NCBI GenBank assembly: GCA_037013495.1
Contig: CM072803.1
Span: forward strand, 54,077,627 to 54,141,626
DNA: 64,000 nucleotides
Reading direction: 5' to 3'
Origin: Hippophae tibetana
Lineage: Eukaryota; Streptophyta; Magnoliopsida; Rosales; Elaeagnaceae
The position numbers and the translations under genes are program-made. The notes under the pieces are model-generated. The model saw nothing but the letters and a program-made list of their open reading frames with translations, ran no database searches and was not told the origin of the DNA. This document shows, piece after piece, positions 1 through 12,023 of this stretch. How positions within the stretch are numbered: position 1 is the first letter of the stretch; each line of letters starts with the position of its first letter.

Positions 1-266
1 GTAAGTGTTGATTCCCAACATAGGAAAATCATGCAAATCTTATTACCTCCCTGCCAAATGGAAAAAGGTGATTGCTAGAGGTGTTTTTAAACATTATTTG
101 TAAACTTCCTGTTACATAGCCTGAAAATTCTTATACTCGATGTGCGTAATATTTCGCATCATGTTTCTTTGCTTCTTAATCTTAGAATGGGTTTGGAACC
201 TAGATTCTTAGGGAGAATGGGATAACCAAAGTTCAATTCAATAGATTGCATTCTAAGATACCGAGA

Positions 267-285
267 ATAAGTTATAAATAAGTTA
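267..285 (+). other. Direct repeat of ataagtta, 11 bp apart, in type A
   Basis: In the A unit the 8-mer ataagtta occurs at 267-274 and again at 278-285, a spacing of 11 bp, close to one helical turn. It lies at the same unit position as the B palindrome, so the same half-site is arranged in tandem in A and inverted in B. Many A units carry both copies. In the 41-50 kb region many A units have aagtaataaataagtta instead, which damages the first copy. A protein-binding role is inference. Confidence 0.7.
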
Positions 286-333
286 AGAATAATGATGTCG
301 TAAATGAATTATAAATTAGAATTATTGATACCT

Positions 334-343
334 TATATAAAAT
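334..343 (+). promoter_or_regulatory. TATA-like string in the A/B-conserved core (weak)
   Basis: tatataaaat at unit position 334-343 lies in a longer stretch that reads the same in most A and B units (ctta before it, aatgaacaaaat after it). It fits the TATA-box pattern, but an AT-rich repeat will contain such strings by chance. What stands out is that this segment did not diverge between A and B while flanking segments did. Variants exist, such as ataataaacaaa in several A units. Promoter activity is not shown. Confidence 0.2.
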
Positions 344-547
344 AATGAACAAAATTTTAAAAGTTTGATAGTTTTTCATTTTAAGACGTAATAAATTCCA
401 TTTAAAAATATAATAACTATAAGGAAATCAAATTTCGAGTTTTTATTCCCGCAACTTTCTTTTGTAAAATAGACATGAGAAAATGTGAAAGTTCTCTTTT
501 CCACTCATTTATGTTTCCTCATCTTATATCATTATTTTATTTCCTTT

Positions 548-1094
548 GTAAGTCTTAGTTCCCCGCTTAGGTAAATTGATGCAAATATTATTACCACCCT
601 ACCAGATGGAAAAAGGTGATGGTTAGAGGTTATTTTGGACATCATTTGTAAACTTCTTGTTAAATAGCTAGAAATTTTGCTATAAGCTTTGAGAGTAATA
701 TTTCAAATCATATTTCTTGGCTTCTTTCTCCTAGAATGGGTTTGTAAGTAAGATTCTTTGTCGATAAGAGATAATCAAAGTTAAATTCAATAGGTTGCAT
801 TCCAACACCGCAAATAACTTATATATAAGTTATGAATATTGATGTCATAAATGAATTATCAATTAGAATTAGTCATCTCTTATATAAAATAATGAACAAA
901 ATTTCAAAAGTTTTATTGTTTGTTATTTTAAGACATAATAAATTCCATTTAAATATATCATAATTATAAGGAAATACATTTTGGAGTATTTATTCCCCCA
1001 ACTTACTCTTGTAAAATAGAGAGGATAAAATGTTTAAGCTTTCTTTTACACTTATTCATTTTTTCTCGTGTTTTGTCCTTATTTTCTATCCTTT
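548..1094. repeat. Type B satellite unit (reference copy)
   Basis: This 547-bp unit is the reference for type B, homologous to type A along its whole length. Diagnostic strings are gtaagtctta at the start, caaatcatatttcttggc, tttgtaagtaagattc, and the perfect palindrome at 814-833. Near its end it has gagaggataaaatgtttaag where A has gacatgagaaaatgtgaaag. B units are usually 545-547 bp. In the left domain two flavours occur: B2 keeps the palindrome, while B1 has lost it through ataattatatataag or ataattatatatatg. Confidence 0.9.
814..833. other. 20-bp perfect palindrome in type B
   Basis: ataacttatatataagttat reads the same on both strands. It is at unit position 267-286 and recurs in most B units with g after it. 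Exact copies occur for example in the B units starting at 1,642, 4,915, 6,008, 12,559, 14,734, 16,914, 19,100, 21,287, 24,559, 26,746 and 28,933. It is broken in B units starting at 2,737, 3,830, 7,102, 8,195, 9,290, 10,384, 11,478, 13,653, 15,828, 18,007, 20,194, 22,381, 23,466, 25,653 and 27,840. It could form a cruciform or bind a dimeric protein; neither is demonstrated. Confidence 0.85.
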
Positions 1095-4000
1095 GTAAGT
1101 GTTGATTCCCAACATAGGAAAATCATGCAAATCTTATTACCTCCCTGCCAAATGGAAAAAGGTGATTGCTAGAGGTGTTTTTAAACATTATTTGTAAACT
1201 TCCTGTTACATAGCCTGAAAATTCTTATACTCGATGTGCGTAATATTTCGCATCATGTTTCTTTGCTTCTTAATCTTAGAATGGGTTTGGAACCTAGATT
1301 CTTAGGGAGAATGGGATAACCAAAGTTCAATTCAATAGATTGCATTCTAAGATACTGAGAATAAGTTATAAATAAGTTAAGAATAATGATGTCGTAAATG
1401 AATTATAAATTAGAATTATTGATACCTTATATAAAATAATGAACAAAATTTTAAAAGTTTGATAGTTTTTCATTTTAAGACGTAATAAATTCCATTTAAA
1501 AATATAATAACTATAAGGAAATCAAATTTCGAGTTTTTATTCCCGCAACTTTCTTTTGTAAAATAGACATGAGAAAATGTGAAAGTTCTCTTTTCCACTC
1601 ATTTATGTTTCCTCATCTTATATCATTATTTTATTGCCTTTGTAAATTTTAATTCCTCGCTTAGGTAAATTGATGCAAATATTATTACCACCCTGCCAGA
1701 TGGAAAAATGTGATGGTTAGAGGTTATTTTGGACATCATTTGTAAACTTCTTGTTAAATACCTAGAAAATTTGCTATAAGGTTTGATTGTAATATTTCAA
1801 ATCATATTTCTTGGCTTCTTTCTCCTAGAATGGGTTTGTAAGTAAGATTCTTTGTCGATAAGAGATAATCAAAGTTAAATTCAATAGGTTGCATTCCAAC
1901 ACCGCAAATAACTTATATATAAGTTATGAATATTGATGTCATAAATGAATTATAAATTAGAATTGGTCATCTCTTATATAAAATAATGAACAAAATTTCA
2001 AAAGTTTTATAGTTTGTTATTTTAAGACATAATAAATTCCATTTAAATATATCATAATTATAAGGAAATACATTTTGGAGTATTTATTCCCCCAACTTAC
2101 TCTTGTAAAATAGAGAGGAGAAAATGTTTAAGCTTTCTTTTACACTTATTTATTTTTTCTCTTGTTTTGTCCTTATTTTCTATCCTTTGGAAGTGTTGAT
2201 TCCCAACACAGGAACATTCATGGAAATAATATTACCTCCCTGCCAAATGGAAAAAGGTGATTGCTAGAGGTGTTTTTAAACATTATTTGTAAACTTCCTG
2301 TTACATAGCCTAAAAATTCTTATACTCGATGTGCGTAATATTTCGCATCATGTTTCTTTGCTTCTTAATCTTAAAATGGGTTTGGAACCTAGATTCTTAG
2401 GGAGAATGGGATAACCAAAGTTCAATTCAATAGATTGCATTCTAACATACCGAGAATAAGTTATAAATAAGTTAAGAATAATGATGTCGTAAATGAATTA
2501 TAAATTAGAATTATTGATACCTTATATAAAATAATGAACAAAATTTTAAAAGTTTGATAGTTTTTCATTTTAAGACGTAATAAATTCCATTTAAATATAT
2601 AATAACTATAAGGAAATCAAATTTCGAGTTTTTATTCCCGCAACTTTCTTTTGTAAAATAGACATGAGAAAATGTGAAAGTTCTCTTTTCCACTCATTTA
2701 TGATTCCTCATCTTCTATCATTATTTTATTTCCTTTGTAAATCTTAATTCCCCACTTAGGTAAATTGATGCAAATATTATTGCCACCTTGCCAGAAGGAA
2801 AAAGGTGATGGTTAGAGGTTATTTTGGACATCAATTGTAAACTTCTTGTTAAATAGCTAGAAATTTTCCTATATGGTTTGAGTGTAATATTTCAAATCAT
2901 ATTTCTTGGCTTCTTTGTCCTAGAATGGGTTTGTAAGTAAGTTTCTTTGTCAATAAGGGATAACCAAAGTTAAATTCAATAGGTTGCATTCCAACACCAC
3001 TAATAATTATATATAAGTTATGATTATTGATGTCATAAATGAATTATAAATTAGAATTAGTCATCTCTTATATAAAATAATGAACAAAATTTCAAAAGTT
3101 TTATAGTTTCTTATTTTAAGACATAATAAATTTCATTTAAATATATCATAATTATAAGGGAATACATTTTAGAGTATTTATTCCCCCAACTTACTCTTGT
3201 AAAATAGAGAAGAGAAAATGTTTAAGCTTTCTTTTACACTTATTCATTTTTTCTCGTGTTTTGTCCTTATTTTTTCTCCTTTGGAAGTGTTAATTCCTAG
3301 CACAGGAAAATTCATGGAAATATTATTACCTCCCTGCCAAAGGGAAAAGGTGATTGCTAGAGGTGTTTTTAAACATTATTTGTAAACTTCCTGTTACATA
3401 GCCTGAAAATTCCTATACTCGTTGAGCGTAATATTTCGCATCATGTTTCTTGCCTTCATTATCTTATAATGGGTTTGGAACCTAGATTCTTAGGGAGAAT
3501 GGTATAACCAAAGTTAAATTCAATATATTGCATTCTAACATAATGAGAATAAGTTTTAAATAAGTTAAGAATAATGATGTCATAAATGAATTATAAATTA
3601 GAATTACTGACACCTTATATAAAATAATGAACAAAATTTTAAAAGTTTGATAGTTTCTCATTTTAGGACGTAATAAATTCCATTTAAATATATAATAAGT
3701 ATAAGGAAATAAAATTTCGAGTTTCTATTCCCGCAACTTTCTTTTGTAAAATAGACATGAGAAAATGTTAAAGTTCTCTTTTCCACTCATTTATGTTTCC
3801 TCATCTTATATCATTATTTTATTTCCTTTGTAAATCTTAATTCCCCGCTTAGGTAAATTGATGCTAATATTATTACCACCCTGCCAGACGGAAAAAGGTG
3901 ATGGTTAGAGGTTATTTTGGACATCATTTGTAAACTTCTTGTTAAATACCTAGAAAATTTGCTATAAGGTTTGATTGTAATATTTCAAATCATATTTCAT

Positions 4001-4375
4001 GGCTTCTTTCTCCTAGAATGGGTTTGTAAGTAAGATTCTTTGTCGATAAGAGATAACCAAAGTTAAATTCAATAGGATGCGTTCCAACACCACTAATAAT
4101 TATATATAAGTTATGATTATTGATGTAATAAATGAATTATAAATTAGAATTAGTCATCTCTTATATAAAATAATGAACAAAATTTCAAAAGTTTTATAGT
4201 TTCTTATTTTAAGACATAATAAATTTCATTTAAATATATCATAATTATAAGGGAATACATTTTAGAGTATTTATTCCCCCAACTTACTCTTGTAAAATAG
4301 AGAAGAGAAAATGTTTAAACTTTCTTTTACACTTATTCATTTTTTCTCGTGTTTTGTCCTTATTTTCTCTCCTTT

Positions 4376-4914
4376 GGAAGTGTTAATTCCTAGCACAGGA
4401 AAATTCATGGAAATATTATTACCTCCCCGCCAAATGGAAAAGGTGATTGCTAGAGGTGTTTTTAAACATTATTTGTAACCTTCCTGTTACATAGCGTGAA
4501 AATTCCTATACTCGTTGAGCGTAATATTTCGCATCATGTTTCTTGCCTTCATAATCTTAGAATGGGTTTGGAACCTAGATTCTTAGGGAGAATGGGATAA
4601 CCAAAGTTAAATTCAATAGATTACATTCTAACATAATGAGAATAAGTTATAAATAAGTTAAGAATAATGATGTGGTAAATGAATTATAAATTAGAATTAC
4701 TGACACCTTATATAAAATAATAAACAAAATTTTAATTGTTTTTCATTTTAGGACGTAATAAATTCCATTTAAATATATAATAAGTATAAAGAAATCAATT
4801 TTTGAGTTTTTATTCCCGCAACTTTCTTTTGTAAAATAAACACGAGAAAATGTTAATGTTCTCTTTTCCACTCATTTTTGTTTCCTCATCTTCTATTGTT
4901 ATTTTATTTCCTTT
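4376..4914. repeat. A1 unit with 8-bp deletion (539 bp)
   Basis: After aaaattttaa near 4,735 the unit lacks the eight bases (roughly aagtttga) present in most A units. It also has ctgacacc in place of ttgatacc and aataataaac in place of aataatgaac. The same package marks the A units at 12,024, 14,199, 16,375, 22,927 (in part) and 29,479, so this is a heritable subtype spread along the left domain. Confidence 0.8.
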
Positions 4915-7900
4915 GTAAGTCTTAATTCCCCGCATAGGTAAATTGATGCAAATGTTATTACCAACCTGCCAGACGGAAAAGGTGATGGTTAGAGGTTATT
5001 TTGGACATCATTTGTAAACTTCTTGTTAAATAGCTAGAAAGTTTGCTATAAGCTTTGAGTGTAATATTTCAAATCATATTTCTTGGTTTCTTTCTCCTAG
5101 AATGGGTTTGTAAGTAAGATTCTTAGTCGATAAGGGATAAGCAAAGTTATTTTCAATAGGTTGCATTCCAACACCGCAAATAACTTATATATAAGTTATG
5201 AATATTGATGTCACAAATGAATTATCAATTAGAATTAGTCATCTCTTATATAAAATAATGAACAAAATTTAAAAAGTTTTATAGTTTTTTATTTTAAGAC
5301 ATAATAAATTCGATTTAAATATATCATAATTATAAGGAAATACATTTTGGAGTATTTATTCCCCCAACTTACTCTTGTAAAATAGAGAGGATAAATTGTT
5401 TAAGCTTTCTTTTACACTTATTTATTTTTTCTCGTGTTTTGTCCTTATTTTCTATCCTTTGTAAGTGTTGATTCCTAACATAGGAAAATCATGCAAATCT
5501 TATTACCTCCCTGCCAAATGGAAAAAGGTGATTGCTAGAGGTGTTTTTAAACATTATTTGTAAACTTCCTGTTACATAGCATGAAAATTCCTATACTCGT
5601 TGAGCGTAATATTTCGCATCATGTTTCTTTGCTTCTTAATCTTAGAATGGGTTTGGAACCAAGATTCTTTGGGAGAATGGGATAACCAAAGTTCAATTCA
5701 ATAGATTGCATTCTAAGATACCGAGAATAAGTTATAAATAAGTTAAGAATAATGATGTCGTAAATGAATTATAAATTAAAATTATTGATACCTTATATAA
5801 AATAATGAACAAAATTTTAAAAGTTTGATAGTTTCTCATTTTAGGACGTAATAAATTCCATTTAAATATATAATAAGTATAAGGAAATCAAATTTCGAGT
5901 TTTTATTCCCGCAACTTTCTTTTGTAAAATAGACATAAGAAAATGTTAATGTTCTCTTTTCCACTCATTTTTGTTTCCTCATCTTCTATTATTATTTTCT
6001 TTCCTTTATAAGTCTTAATTCCCCGCATAGGTAAATTGATGCAAATATTATTACCAACCTGCCAGATGGAAGAGGTGATGGTTAGAGGTTATTTTGGACA
6101 TCATTTGTAAACTTCTTGTTAAATAGCTAGAAAGTTTGCTATAAGCTTTGAGTGTAATATTTCAAATCATATTTCTTGGCTTCTTTCTCCTAGAATGGGT
6201 TTGTAAGTAAGATTCTTAGTCGATAAGGGATAAGCAAAGTTAATTTCAATAGGTTGCATTCCAACACCGCAAATAACTTATATATAAGTTATGAATATTG
6301 ATGTCACAAATGAATTATCAATTAGAATTAGTCATCTCTTATATAAAATAATGAACAAAATTTCAAAAGTTTTATAGTTTGTTATTTTAAGACATAATAA
6401 ATTCCATTTAAATATATCATAATTATAAGGAAATACATTTTGGAGTATTTATTCCCCCAACTTACTCTTGTAAAATAGAGAGGAGAAAATGTTTAAGCTT
6501 TCTTTTACACTTATTTATTTTTTCTCTTGTTTTGTCCTTATTTTCTATCCTTTGTAAGTGTTGATTCCCAACATAGGAAAATTCAGGCAAATCTTATTAC
6601 CTCCCTGCCAAATGGAAAAATGTGATTGCTAGAGGTGTCTTTAAACATTATTTGTAAACTTCCTGTTACATAGCCTAAAAATTCTTATACTCGATGTGCG
6701 TAATATTTCGCATCATGTTTCTTTGCTTCTTAATCTTAAAATGGGTTTGGAACCTAGATTCTTAGGGAGAATGGGATAACCAAAGTTCAATTCAATAGAT
6801 TGCATTCTAACATACCGAGAATAAGTTATAAATAAGTTAAGAATAATGATGTCGTAAATGAATTATAAATTAGAATTATTGATACCTTATATAAAATAAT
6901 GAACAAAATTTTAAAAGTTTGATAGTTTTTCATTTTAAGACGTAATAAATTCCATTTAAATATATAATAATTATAAGGAAATCAAATTTCGAGTTTTTAT
7001 TCCCGCAACTTTCTTTTGTAAAATAGACATGAGAAAATGTGAAAGTTCTCTTTTCCACTCATTTATGTTTCCTCATCTTCTATCATTATTTTATTTCCTT
7101 TGTAAATCTTAATTCCCCACTTAGGTAAATTAATGCAAATATTATTGCCACCCTGCCAGACGGAAAAAGGTGATGGTTAGAGGTTATTTTGGACATCATT
7201 TGTAAACGTCTTGTTAAATAACTAGAAAATTTGCTATAATGTTTGATTGTAATATTTCAAATCATATTTCATGGCTTCTTTCTTCTAGAATGGGTTTGTA
7301 AGTAAGATTCTTTGTCGATAAGAGATAATCAAAGTTAAATTCAATAGGTTGCATTCCAACACCACTAATAATTATATATAAGTTATGATTATTGATGTCA
7401 TAAATGAATTATAAATTAGAATTAGTCATCTCTTATATAAAATAATGAACAAAACTTCAAAAGTTTTATAGTTTCTTATTTTAGGACATAATAAATTTCA
7501 TTTAAATATATCATAATTATAAGGGAATACATTTTAGAGTATTTATTCCCCCAACTTACTCTTGTAAAATAGAGAAGAGAAAATGTTTAAGCTTTCTTTT
7601 ACACTTATTCATTTTTTCTCGTGTTTTGTCCTTATTTTCTCTCCTTTGGAAGTGTTAATTCCTAGCACAGGAAAATTCATGGAAATATTATTACCTCCCT
7701 GCCAAAGGGAAAAGGTGATTGCCAGAGGTGTTTTTAAACATTATTTGTAAACTTCCTGTTACATAGCCTGAAAATTCCTATACTCGTTGAGCGTAATATT
7801 TCGCATCATGTTTCTTGCCTTCATAATCTTATAATGGGTTTGGAACCTAGATTCTTAGGGAGAATGGTATAACCAAAGTTAAACTCAATATATTGCGTTC

Positions 7901-8741
7901 TAACATAATGAGAATAAGTTTTAAATAAGTTAAGAATAATGATGTCGTAAATGAATTATAAAATAGAATTACTGACACCTTATATAAAATAATGAACAAA
8001 ATTTTAAAAGTTTGATAGTTTCTCATTTTAGGACGTAATAAATTCCATTTAAATATATAATAAGTATAAGGAAATCAAATTTCGAGTTTTTATTCCCGCA
8101 ACTTTCTTTTGTAAAATAGACATGAGAAAATGTTAAAGTTCTCTTTTCCACTCATTTATGTTTCCTCATCTTATATCATTATTTTATTTCCTTTGTAAGT
8201 CTTAATTCCCCGCTTAGGTAAATTGATGCAAATATTATTACCACCCTGCCAGACGGAAAAAGGTGATGGTTAGAGGTTATTTTGGAAATCATTTGTAAAT
8301 TTTCTTGTTAAATAACTAGAAAATTTGCTATAAGGTTTGATTGTAATATTTCAAATCATATTTCATGGCTTCTTTCTTCTAGAATGGGTTTGTAAGTAAG
8401 ATTGTTTGTCGATAAGAGATAATCAAAGTTAAATTCAATAGGTTGCATTCCAACACCACTAATAATTATATATAAGTTATGATTATTGATGTAATAAATG
8501 AATTATAAATTAGAATTAGTCATCTCTTATATAAAATAATGAACAAAATTTCAAAAGTTTTATAGTTTCTTATTTTAAGACATAATAAATTTCATTTAAA
8601 TATATCATAATTATAAGGGAATACATTTTAGAGTATTTATTCCCCCAACTTACTCTTGTAAAATAGAGAAGAGAAAATGTTTAAGCTTTCTTTTACACTT
8701 ATTCATTTTTTCTCGTGTTTTGTCCTTATTTTCTCTCCTTT

Positions 8742-11700
8742 GGAAGTGTTGATTCCCAACACAGGAAAATTCATGCAAATCTTATTACCTCCCTGCCAAA
8801 TGGAAAAAGGTGATTGCTAGAGGTGTTTTTAAACATTATTTGTAAACTTCCTGTTACATAGCTTGAAAATTCTTATACTCGATGTGCGTAATATTTCGCG
8901 TCATGTTTCTTTACTTCTTAATCTTAGAATGGGTTTGGAACCTAGATTCTTAGGGAGAATGGGATAACCAAAGTTCAATTCAATAGATTGCATTCTAACA
9001 TACCGAGAATAAGTTATAAATAAGTTAAGAATAATGATGTCGTAAATGAATTATAAATTAGAATTATTGATACCTTATATAAACTAATGAACAAAATTTT
9101 AAAAGTTTGATAGTTTTTCATTTTAAGACGTAATAAATTCCTTTTAAATATATAATAACTATAAGGAAATCAAATTTCGAGTTTTTATTCCCGCAACTTT
9201 CTTTTGTAAAATAGACATGAGAAAATGTGAAAGTTCTCATTTCCACTCATTTATGTTTCCTCATCTTCTATCATTATTTTATTTCCTTTGTAAGGCTTAA
9301 TTCCCCACTTAGGTAAATTGATGCAAATATTATTACCACCCTGCCAGACGGAAAAAGGTGATGGTTAGAGGTTATTTTGGACATCATTTGTAAACGTCTT
9401 GTTAAATAACTAGAAAATTTGCTATAATGTTTGATTGTAATATTTCAAATCATATTTCATGGCTTCTTTCTTCTAGAATGGGTTTGTAAGTAAGATTCTT
9501 TGTCGATAAGAGATAATCAAAGTTAAATTCAATAGGTTGCATTCCAACACCACTAATAATTATATATAAGTTATGATTATTGATGTAATAAATGAATTAT
9601 AAATTAGAATTAGTCATCTCTTATATAAAATAATGAACAAAATTTCAAAAGTTTTATAGTTTCTTATTTTAAGACATAATAAATTTCATTTAAATATATC
9701 ATAATTATAAGGGAATACATTTTAGAGTATTTATTCCCCCAACTTACTCTTGTAAAATAGAGAAGAGAAAATGTTTAAGCTTTCTTTTACACTTATTTAT
9801 TTTTTCTCTTGTTTTGTCCTTATTTTCTATCCTTTGTAAGTGTTGATTCCCAACACAGGAAAATTCATGCAAATCTTATTACCTCCCTGCCAAATGGAAA
9901 AAGGTGATTGCTAGAGGTGTTTTTAAACATTATTTGTAAACTTCCTGTTACATAGCTTGAAAATTCTTATACTCGATGTGCGTAATATTTCGCGTCATGT
10001 TTCTTTACTTCTTAATCTTAGAATGGGTTTGGAACCTAGATTCTTAGGGAGAATGGGATAACCAAAGTTCAATTCAATAGATTGCATTCTAACATACCGA
10101 GAATAAGTTATAAATAAGTTAAGAATAATGATGTCGTAAATGAATTATAAATTAGAATTATTGATACCTTATATAAACTAATGAACAAAATTTTAAAAGT
10201 TTGATAGTTTTTCATTTTAAGACGTAATAAATTCCTTTTAAATATATAATAACTATAAGGAAATCAAATTTCGAGTTTTTATTCCCGCAACTTTCTTTTG
10301 TAAAATAGACATGAGAAAATGTGAAAGTTCTCATTTCCACTCATTTATGTTTCCTCATCTTCTATCATTATTTTATTTCCTTTGTAAGGCTTAATTCCCC
10401 ACTTAGGTAAATTGATGCAAATATTATTACCACCCTGCCAGACGGAAAAAGGTGATGGTTAGAGGTTATTTTGGACATCATTTGTAAACGTCTTGTTAAA
10501 TAACTAGAAAATTTGCTATAATGTTTGATTGTAATATTTCAAATCATATTTCATGGCTTCTTTCTTCTAGAATGGGTTTGTAAGTAAGATTCTTTGTCGA
10601 TAAGAGATAATCAAAGTTAAATTCAATAGGTTGCATTCCAACACCACTAATAATTATATATAAGTTATGATTATTGATGTAATAAATGAATTATAAATTA
10701 GAATTAGTCATCTCTTATATAAAATAATGAACAAAATTTCAAAAGTTTTATAGTTTCTTATTTTAAGACATAATAAATTTCATTTAAATATATCATAATT
10801 ATAAGGGAATACATTTTAGAGTATTTATTCCCCCAACTTACTCTTGTAAAATAGAGAAGAGAAAATGTTTAAGCTTTCTTTTACACTTATTTATTTTTTC
10901 TCTTGTTTTGTCCTTATTTTCTATCCTTTGTAAGTGTTGATTCCCAACACAGGAAAATTCATGCAAATCTTATTACCTCCCTGCCAAATGGAAAAAGGTG
11001 ATTGCTAGAGGTGTTTTTAAACATTATTTGTAAACTTCCTGTTACATAGCTTGAAAATTCTTATACTCGATGTGCGTAATATTTCGCGTCATGTTTCTTT
11101 ACTTCTTAATCTTAGAATGGGTTTGGAACCTAGATTCTTAGGGAGAATGGGATAACCAAAGTTCAATTCAATAGATTGCATTCTAACATACCGAGAATAA
11201 GTTATAAATAAGTTAAGAATAATGATGTCGTAAATGAATTATAAATTAGAATTATTGATACCTTATATAAACTAATGAACAAAATTTTAAAAGTTTGATA
11301 GTTTTTCATTTTAAGACGTAATAAATTCCTTTTAAATATATAATAACTATAAGGAAATCAAATTTCGAGTTTTTATTCCCGTAACTTTCTTTTGTAAAAT
11401 AGACATGAGAAAATGTGAAAGTTCTCATTTCCACTCATTTATGTTTCCTCATCTTCTATCATTATTTTATTTCCTTTGTAAGGCTTAATTCCCCACTTAG
11501 GTAAATTGATGCAAATATTATTACCACCCTGCCAGACGGAAAAAGGTGATGGTTAGAGGTTATTTTGGACATCATTTGTAAACGTCTTGTTAAATAACTA
11601 GAAAATTTGCTATAATGTTTGATTGTAATATTTCAAATCATATTTCATGGCTTCTTTCTTCTAGAATGGGTTTGTAAGTAAGATTCTTTGTCGATAAGAG

Positions 11701-12023
11701 ATAATCAAAGTTAAATTCAATAGGTTGCATTCAAACACCACTAATAATTATATATAAGTTATGATTATTGATGTAATAAATGAATTATAAATTAGAATTA
11801 GTCATCTATTATATAAAATAATGAACAAAATTTCAAAAGTTTTATAGTTTCTTATTTTAAGACATAATAAATTTCATTTAAATATATCATAATTATAAGG
11901 GAATACATTTTAAAGTATTTATTCCCCCAACTTACTTTTGTAAAATAGAGAAGAGAAAATGTTTAAGCTTTCTTTTACACTTATTCATTTTTTCTCGTGT
12001 TTTGTCCTTATTTTCTCTCCTTT
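8742..12023. repeat. Three successive near-identical A-B dimers (period 1,094 bp)
   Basis: Dimers 8742-9835, 9836-10929 and 10930-12023 share private variants: ttcgcgtcatgtttctttac in A, ataaactaatgaac in A, and gtaaggcttaatt with aacgtcttgttaaataac in B. The third copy carries a few changes (cccgtaac, gcattcaaac, acttacttttg) and its B tail matches the tail of the B unit at 13,653. Such near identity implies recent amplification by unequal crossover or replication slippage. Confidence 0.85.

Larger units (their letters stand above)
1..547. repeat. Type A satellite unit (reference copy)
   Basis: This 547-bp unit serves as the reference for type A. Diagnostic strings in order are gtaagtgttgattccc at 1, a CpG-bearing stretch near 137-157 (ctcgatgtgcgtaatat, then ttcgcatc), tttggaacctagattc near 205, a direct repeat of ataagtta at 267 and 278, and an AT core at about 301-420 with only 17 G/C in 120 bases by my count. 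No reading frame of credible length crosses it. Two A flavours occur in the left domain: A2 with ttgattcc (as here) and A1 with ttaattcctagcac (for example 3,283 and 4,376). Confidence 0.9.
1..12023. repeat. Left domain block 1: 11 A-B dimers
   Basis: Unit starts: A at 1, 1095, 2189, 3283, 4376, 5461, 6554, 7648, 8742, 9836, 10930; B at 548, 1642, 2737, 3830, 4915, 6008, 7102, 8195, 9290, 10384, 11478. Alternation is strict. Dimers 1-1094 and 1095-2188 are close copies. The stretch from about 2,737 to 4,375 resembles 7,102 to 8,741 (offset about 4,365). A1 and A2 flavours are mixed here without the regular alternation seen downstream, so this block looks like older or reshuffled HOR material. 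Confidence 0.88.

Noticed and set aside
201..230. Small dyad cctagattcttagg in type A
   Set aside because: Arms are only about 4 bp (ccta/tagg), which is expected often by chance in 547 bp.
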